34,492 nucleotides of DNA, from the NCBI GenBank assembly GCA_900544195.1, contig UQUJ01000030.1:1-34492 (forward strand), read 5' to 3'. The translations under genes and the position numbers were made by a program. Below the pieces are notes generated by a model, which saw only the letters and a list, made by a program, of their open reading frames with translations, was not told the origin of the DNA and made no database searches. The stretch comes from an uncultured Alistipes sp. (lineage in GTDB: Bacteria; Bacteroidota; Bacteroidia; Bacteroidales; UBA932). Below, one piece after another: positions 30,422-34,492 of this stretch (position 1 is the stretch's first letter; every line of letters begins with the position of its first letter).

Positions 30422-33304
30422 TTAACTTCCATTTGCATCTTTTCCCGTGCCTGAGTATAGAATATCAATCATTTCGTTGGCTATTTTGTAGTCAGCAATT
30501 CGCATGACATTGTTTGTTTCAGAGTTGTAGCCAAAGAAGTTGATATTTCCATACCAAACAATGGATTTGTCTATGATGGCGCATTGTATGGTTTGTGACT
30601 TGTTGCACACCACATGTATTCCAGCATTTGCTAGTTCTATCTCGTTACCCCCTTCCTCTTTAACGTGTACAGCTACAGCAACACCATCATGAAGAAGGTG
30701 TGCAAGTGTTGACATGATAGAGGATCTGTATTTGAACTTTACTTTTGGAACAGCGATGACGACAGAGTGTTTTGCTTCTGCCAAATCATTTCGGAATGCC
30801 ACTTCGTAATTGTTCCGTTCGTATATCAGTTCTTGGGGATTTTTGTCAGGTGCGGACGATGCCACATTCTTTCCGTATCCTGCTCTTGAATACCCTTTCA
30901 AACGTTTACGGTACATAGAGTCACAAAGTGGAACATGAATATCCACATAATCATAAATGCACACTACGGTCTTTCCTTCGTATTCTCTATGCAAACGCCC
31001 TGCATATTGTTCTACATTTCCTTTCCAGGCTATAGGCATAGTAAGGAACAGGGTATCAAGGCGAGGGTAATCAAAGCCTTCACCTACATACTTCCCAGTA
31101 GCCACAATCACAAGTGATTCCGATGTGGGTATTGACTGTAGTTCTTGTAAAGCAAGACGTTTTTCTTTAGCAGAGTTTGCACCAACAAGTTGGATGACAT
31201 GGTCGGCAAATGGAATTAGCATTTGCACCAACACCTTGACATGGATAGTACGAGTTGTGAGCACTAACGGAGTTCGTCCATTCTGAATGGCAGCTTTCAC
31301 ATCCTCTATAATGAATTCGTTTCTAACCTTATCTTCGGATAACTCTTGGGTGATTCGAACATAACTATTGCTGTCTTGTGTGATGGTTCGGAACGAAGTA
31401 AACCTTGGAACCAACAGACGTTTGAATCCCTGGTTTTCCATTTGGCACTTTGCATCAGATGTGAACCTTATCTTTCCACATTGCATGAAGATAATAGGCT
31501 GATGGCCATCCTTTCTGATAGGAGTTGCTGTCAAACCATATACATATGTGGCCGTTACTTGTCGAAGCACTTGCTCGAAACTGACAGAGGAAACATGATG
31601 GCATTCATCGACTATCACCATGCCGTAATCCTTGACAAAAGGCTTTGCTTCGCCATCGTTCAAACAAGATTGTATCAAAGCTATATCAATGACGCCATGC
31701 AACGTGTTCTTGCCTGCATATAAACAACCAATGGCTGAGGAATTCTTTTTCCTTCCCCGTTTGGCTATATGCTCTTCAATGGGATCATCTATTTTGAGGA
31801 ATGTTTCCAACCGCTCTTTCCATTGTTCAAGCAATGCTTTGTTGTGAACAAGTACAAGGGTATTGACCTTTCTCTTTGCTATCATTCCGATGGCAAACAC
31901 CGTCTTTCCAAATGCAGTTGTAGCAGACAAGGTTCCTATATTATGCTCTGCAAATGCTTCCGTTGCCTTTTGCTGTTCTTCCCGAAGTTCTCCTCTGAAT
32001 GTAACATTGATATTATGACCATGATTTGTTTTGTCTGAAATCATTATCTTAACTCCATGTTGAGTTAGAATATCACAGACTGCATCCTCGCAACCACGAG
32101 GGAGGGCGAGATAATCATCAGTCATTTCCGAACATGAAATGATGCGAGGAATATTATAGGTTGATAGGCGCATACCTTGCTTCTCGTAAAACTCAGGATT
32201 GCGGAAAGCAGCTATACGCTTGAATATATTCACACACTTGGCAGATAGACATGCCAAAGGAACATAAAGCATATTTGCTCTTGTAAGAACGATTTGCTTT
32301 TGATAGTCGTATGTTTGCGCATCATCGATTTGGGGAGTTTCCCAAGGTTTTGACTCGCTGGTCTTTGAAAGTTCTCCCAATGTTGGCACAGAACGCTGCC
32401 GTAGCAATGAATCAAGTTTCAACTCAGACAGCTTATTGATTTGCGACAACATTTTCCATTGGTCAGCATACGCATTGAAATTTTCATCAACGAACACGCT
32501 GTTTCCTTTGCGTCGAGCCATACCTTGCAATGGCAAGGCTACAAGATTGCCAAGGCCTCCTTCGGGCAAGGTGTCTTGGTTTGGGAAGAAACGATCGTAT
32601 GACTTGAAAGACAGGTGAGCATCACTATTCATCGCCTCTGTAAGAATGGCATTTCCCAACTTGCGTGCCTTGAAAGCAGTAATTGGCATTTCAAAGAAAA
32701 TCCACACGTGAGCACCATTACCAGAACGTGAACGTTCAATGTAACATGGTACATTCCAAGTTTTGCAAACATTTACAAAAGCGAGCACGTCATTCTTGTA
32801 GCCATGCTCACAGCTCTTGTCATCAAAGTCTGTACAAAGAAAACAGCAAGTGTTATCCTTTCGTATTGGATAAAGTCCAATGACATCACGTCCCAATGTA
32901 TCCTTTCCTGCAAGATGATTGAAAATGTCGTTGTACGTCAAAGGAGCGAATTGCCTGTTGGGGCAATCCGCACACTTGTACTTTCGCTTGTCGCAAAACT
33001 CACGAACCCATTCTCTATTGCATACCGGTTGATAACCTGACTTTTGGGTCGTACTACTATACCAACGCCTGGCAAACACATCTTCACGACCTTGGAACAG
33101 ACTTTGAAACAAGGCGACTTTCTCCTGTAAAGTGAATTGACATGTAGAAACAGCAGTAGCTTCTAAATGATTAGTTTCGCAAGTTTTAGATTCAAAACTT
33201 CCATATTCAATCCCGTTCTTGTCAAGAATTGCTTTAAGTCTGGCATTTTCCCTTTCCAATTCTTGAATTCTTTGGGTAAGAGCACTTACATCCGCTGTGT
33301 CCAT
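30422..33304 (-). CDS. TOTE-type primase-helicase with C-terminal phospholipase D-like domain
   Basis: About 960 residues from the ATG at 33304 (MDTADVSALTQRIQELEREN), which follows GGGAGAG; a second ATG lies six codons upstream. Order of parts: a short coiled coil (about 6-30); a cysteine cluster (CDKRKYKCADC, near 105-114); an archaeo-eukaryotic primase domain with CTDFDDKS (metal-binding acids, 157-164) and SGNGAHVWIFF (194-204); a superfamily 2 helicase with ATTAFGKT (461-468), VDECHH (565-570) and TATP; then a PLD-like end with IQCAIIDKSIVWYGNINFFG, in which the usual HxK histidine is Q. The family was proposed to act in conflicts with mobile elements. It overlaps the Abi gene by 19 bases, so the two are translated together. 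Confidence 0.88.
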   Translation of the reverse strand: MDTADVSALTQRIQELERENARLKAILDKNGIEYGSFESKTCETNHLEATAVSTCQFTLQEKVALFQSLFQGREDVFARRWYSSTTQKSGYQPVCNREWVREFCDKRKYKCADCPNRQFAPLTYNDIFNHLAGKDTLGRDVIGLYPIRKDNTCCFLCTDFDDKSCEHGYKNDVLAFVNVCKTWNVPCYIERSRSGNGAHVWIFFEMPITAFKARKLGNAILTEAMNSDAHLSFKSYDRFFPNQDTLPEGGLGNLVALPLQGMARRKGNSVFVDENFNAYADQWKMLSQINKLSELKLDSLLRQRSVPTLGELSKTSESKPWETPQIDDAQTYDYQKQIVLTRANMLYVPLACLSAKCVNIFKRIAAFRNPEFYEKQGMRLSTYNIPRIISCSEMTDDYLALPRGCEDAVCDILTQHGVKIMISDKTNHGHNINVTFRGELREEQQKATEAFAEHNIGTLSATTAFGKTVFAIGMIAKRKVNTLVLVHNKALLEQWKERLETFLKIDDPIEEHIAKRGRKKNSSAIGCLYAGKNTLHGVIDIALIQSCLNDGEAKPFVKDYGMVIVDECHHVSSVSFEQVLRQVTATYVYGLTATPIRKDGHQPIIFMQCGKIRFTSDAKCQMENQGFKRLLVPRFTSFRTITQDSNSYVRITQELSEDKVRNEFIIEDVKAAIQNGRTPLVLTTRTIHVKVLVQMLIPFADHVIQLVGANSAKEKRLALQELQSIPTSESLVIVATGKYVGEGFDYPRLDTLFLTMPIAWKGNVEQYAGRLHREYEGKTVVCIYDYVDIHVPLCDSMYRKRLKGYSRAGYGKNVASSAPDKNPQELIYERNNYEVAFRNDLAEAKHSVVIAVPKVKFKYRSSIMSTLAHLLHDGVAVAVHVKEEGGNEIELANAGIHVVCNKSQTIQCAIIDKSIVWYGNINFFGYNSETNNVMRIADYKIANEMIDILYSGTGKDANGS

Positions 33305-34197
33305 AACGGTTCGCTCTCCCATCCGTTCGGAAATCCAAGAGCTGCCAGATCTATCTCTGGATAATTGGAAAATAGCGTGTGCATCTTTCCCAACATATCA
33401 TTGTTAGGTGATATGATGTCAAGGAAATACTTGATGATGCAGATTGTGAAATATACCCTTTGAGGGTTTGTCTGCAGGGTTATCCAAGAATGGGCAATCC
33501 TTCTCGGAGAAACAGGCATGATAGAACTTACCTTGTTCCATACTCTTGAACGGTGGCAACAGGCATTCCTCAACAAGGTCAAAGATGTTATCCAAGATTC
33601 CAAGACGATAGGTTGCAAGCCAAAGTAATGCGAGATACGCTTACGTATCTTGTCTGCTTTCAGATTACGGTAAACCATGTTCACATTGCCCATCGTCAGC
33701 AACTCGCCTAAAATCCATGATGGAGGATATGGGTCGCAATAGCTGTTCGTGAAATGCTTGATAAATTCTTCCGTTGATTTCGTGTATTCCCTGTCGATGG
33801 TGTTCTTTGTTTCTTGGAAAGTTCTTTGGTTGGCAAAGTGAACAGGATTTGTCAGCCAATAAATATCTCCTGTCATCTGCACTGGAATATTCATAATAGC
33901 ACGACGGATAGCTATCTCAACTTTTTCAATCTCATTGAGAAGAAGCATACGCAACTTTTTGTCGAAGCGATAGAGATTCAACACTTGTTGGAAAGTTGTA
34001 CCATCTTTATACTGATGGGATTCTTTTGGAACTTTCAAGAATGGGTACATATAAGCAGAAAGACGATAGTACCCGATGCTCTCCAAATACCGTATCGCTT
34101 TGGCTTCATCAGAAATGACAAGTCCACGACTTTCCAACAGATCCACCAAGTCTGTCTCTGTCATATAATGTTTCGTGAAGTGCGGTAATCTTTCCAT
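33286..34197 (-). CDS. Abi-family protein (AbiD/AbiF-like, HEPN-type RNase candidate)
   Basis: The 303-residue protein starts at ATG 34197 (MERLPHFTKHYMTETDLVDL). The Abi_2 signature SIGYYRLSAYMYPFL (41-55) is present and RNACCH (R210 to H215) gives the Rx4H motif expected of a HEPN-type ribonuclease. Members stop phage growth by abortive infection; relatives cut RNA, with the target unknown here. It overlaps the primase-helicase gene downstream by 19 bases. Its start codon overlaps the stop of a 16-codon leader ORF (TAATG), so expression may depend on translation of that leader. The longer frame, starting at 34230, passes through the leader region and is not preferred. Confidence 0.88.
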   Translation of the reverse strand: MERLPHFTKHYMTETDLVDLLESRGLVISDEAKAIRYLESIGYYRLSAYMYPFLKVPKESHQYKDGTTFQQVLNLYRFDKKLRMLLLNEIEKVEIAIRRAIMNIPVQMTGDIYWLTNPVHFANQRTFQETKNTIDREYTKSTEEFIKHFTNSYCDPYPPSWILGELLTMGNVNMVYRNLKADKIRKRISHYFGLQPIVLESWITSLTLLRNACCHRSRVWNKVSSIMPVSPRRIAHSWITLQTNPQRVYFTICIIKYFLDIISPNNDMLGKMHTLFSNYPEIDLAALGFPNGWESEPLWTQRM

Positions 34198-34247
34198 TAG
34201 CGTATTTTGAGAGTGAACGTATATATACAAAAAAAAGCCCCACGCAT
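34197..34247 (-). CDS. 16-codon leader ORF before the Abi gene
   Basis: ATG at 34247 opens MRGAFFCIYTFTLKIR and stops with TAA at 34199-34197, sharing its last A with the ATG of the Abi gene (TAATG). The reading frame crosses the T-run of the terminator-like hairpin, so a ribosome on this ORF would open the hairpin's 3' arm. A role as a leader peptide in attenuation or coupling is proposed. Function of the peptide itself is unknown. Confidence 0.45.
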   Translation of the reverse strand: MRGAFFCIYTFTLKIR

Positions 34248-34274
34248 TTGAGCATCGTTGAGAGGCTTGGTGGG
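34229..34274 (-). terminator. Terminator-like hairpin (attenuator) in the Abi leader
   Basis: In the transcript AAGCC (34268-34264) can pair with GGCTT (34239-34235), followed by eight Ts (34236-34229), as in an intrinsic terminator, though the stem is short and the loop long. A second stem, CCCAC (34274-34270) with GTGGG (34243-34239), uses an overlapping site, so the two are alternatives. This arrangement could switch the operon on or off. Confidence 0.45.
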
Positions 34275-34285
34275 AACTGACGCCG

Positions 34286-34316
34286 CAAAGATACGAATGA
34301 TCATTGATAATACAAA
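34286..34316 (-). promoter_or_regulatory. Promoter of the Abi / primase-helicase operon
   Basis: On the minus strand TTTG (34316-34313), 19 bases, then TATCTTTG (34293-34286): a complete match to the Bacteroidota consensus. The predicted start is about 34279, leaving a leader of some 80 bases that holds the hairpin and the small ORF. Confidence 0.8.
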
Positions 34317-34492
34317 CTTTTTAGTGAGAAAAATCACGTAAAAGTGGATTTCTTTGACATACTTATATTTAGTAATGTTGAAAAAAATAAGTTGCGTCAA
34401 TCGATAAAATTGAATACATAGAATCACCCTGAACATTATAGAACGGCTCTGCTGTTTTGTTTTTTTGTGCCTTGTGCAAACCCTGTGCAAAC

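Overview
The window reads as a chromosomal segment of a member of the Bacteroidota, most likely a Bacteroidales bacterium. Three things point there. Promoters follow the Bacteroidota pattern (TTTG, 19-20 bases, TAnnTTTG), with very good matches at 34286-34316, 19192-19222, 17224-17255, 10367-10398 and 7282-7326. Shine-Dalgarno sequences are mostly absent. The gene families present (PepSY-like proteins, a Fic protein with a DUF4172-like start, a TOTE-type primase-helicase, a Tat-exported dipeptide epimerase with a transglutaminase) are common in that phylum. No rRNA or tRNA gene was seen.

Bases 1-14150 are GC-rich, densely coding and look like core chromosome: an RNA-type methyltransferase whose gene is interrupted by repeat-derived sequence, an exported protein of unknown function, Tex, a ClC channel with CBS domains, a small membrane-anchored protein overlapping an oxidoreductase, a two-domain hydrolase, and a three-gene amino-sugar kinase / dipeptide epimerase / transglutaminase operon that suits muropeptide recycling. 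This part carries palindromic repeats of a GGTCAC..GTGACC type, a 101-bp MITE-like element, and a strong excess of the hexamer GAATAT/ATATTC that fades in the rest of the window.

Bases 14200-21800 are an accessory zone: an AAA-ATPase/PD-(D/E)XK protein, a Fic protein with an operator-like array, a HigB/HigA-like toxin-antitoxin pair with two palindromes over its promoter, a candidate small RNA, a GNAT-type toxin gene broken by an amber codon with a 51-residue partner gene, and a row of truncated genes (AlbA-type regulator, unknown, P-type ATPase, PurD). A two-component system with two PepSY-like proteins follows (21817-25287).

Bases 25700-34492 are a defence island: decayed genes, an AbiEi/AbiEii pair, an IS1634-like element with clear ends and target duplication, and at the right end an operon that pairs an Abi-family (HEPN-like) protein with a TOTE-type primase-helicase-phospholipase D protein. 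The Abi gene overlaps the primase-helicase gene by 19 bases. Its start codon overlaps the stop of a 16-codon leader ORF, and that leader also contains a terminator-like hairpin. This operon is the best candidate for an incompletely described system in the window.
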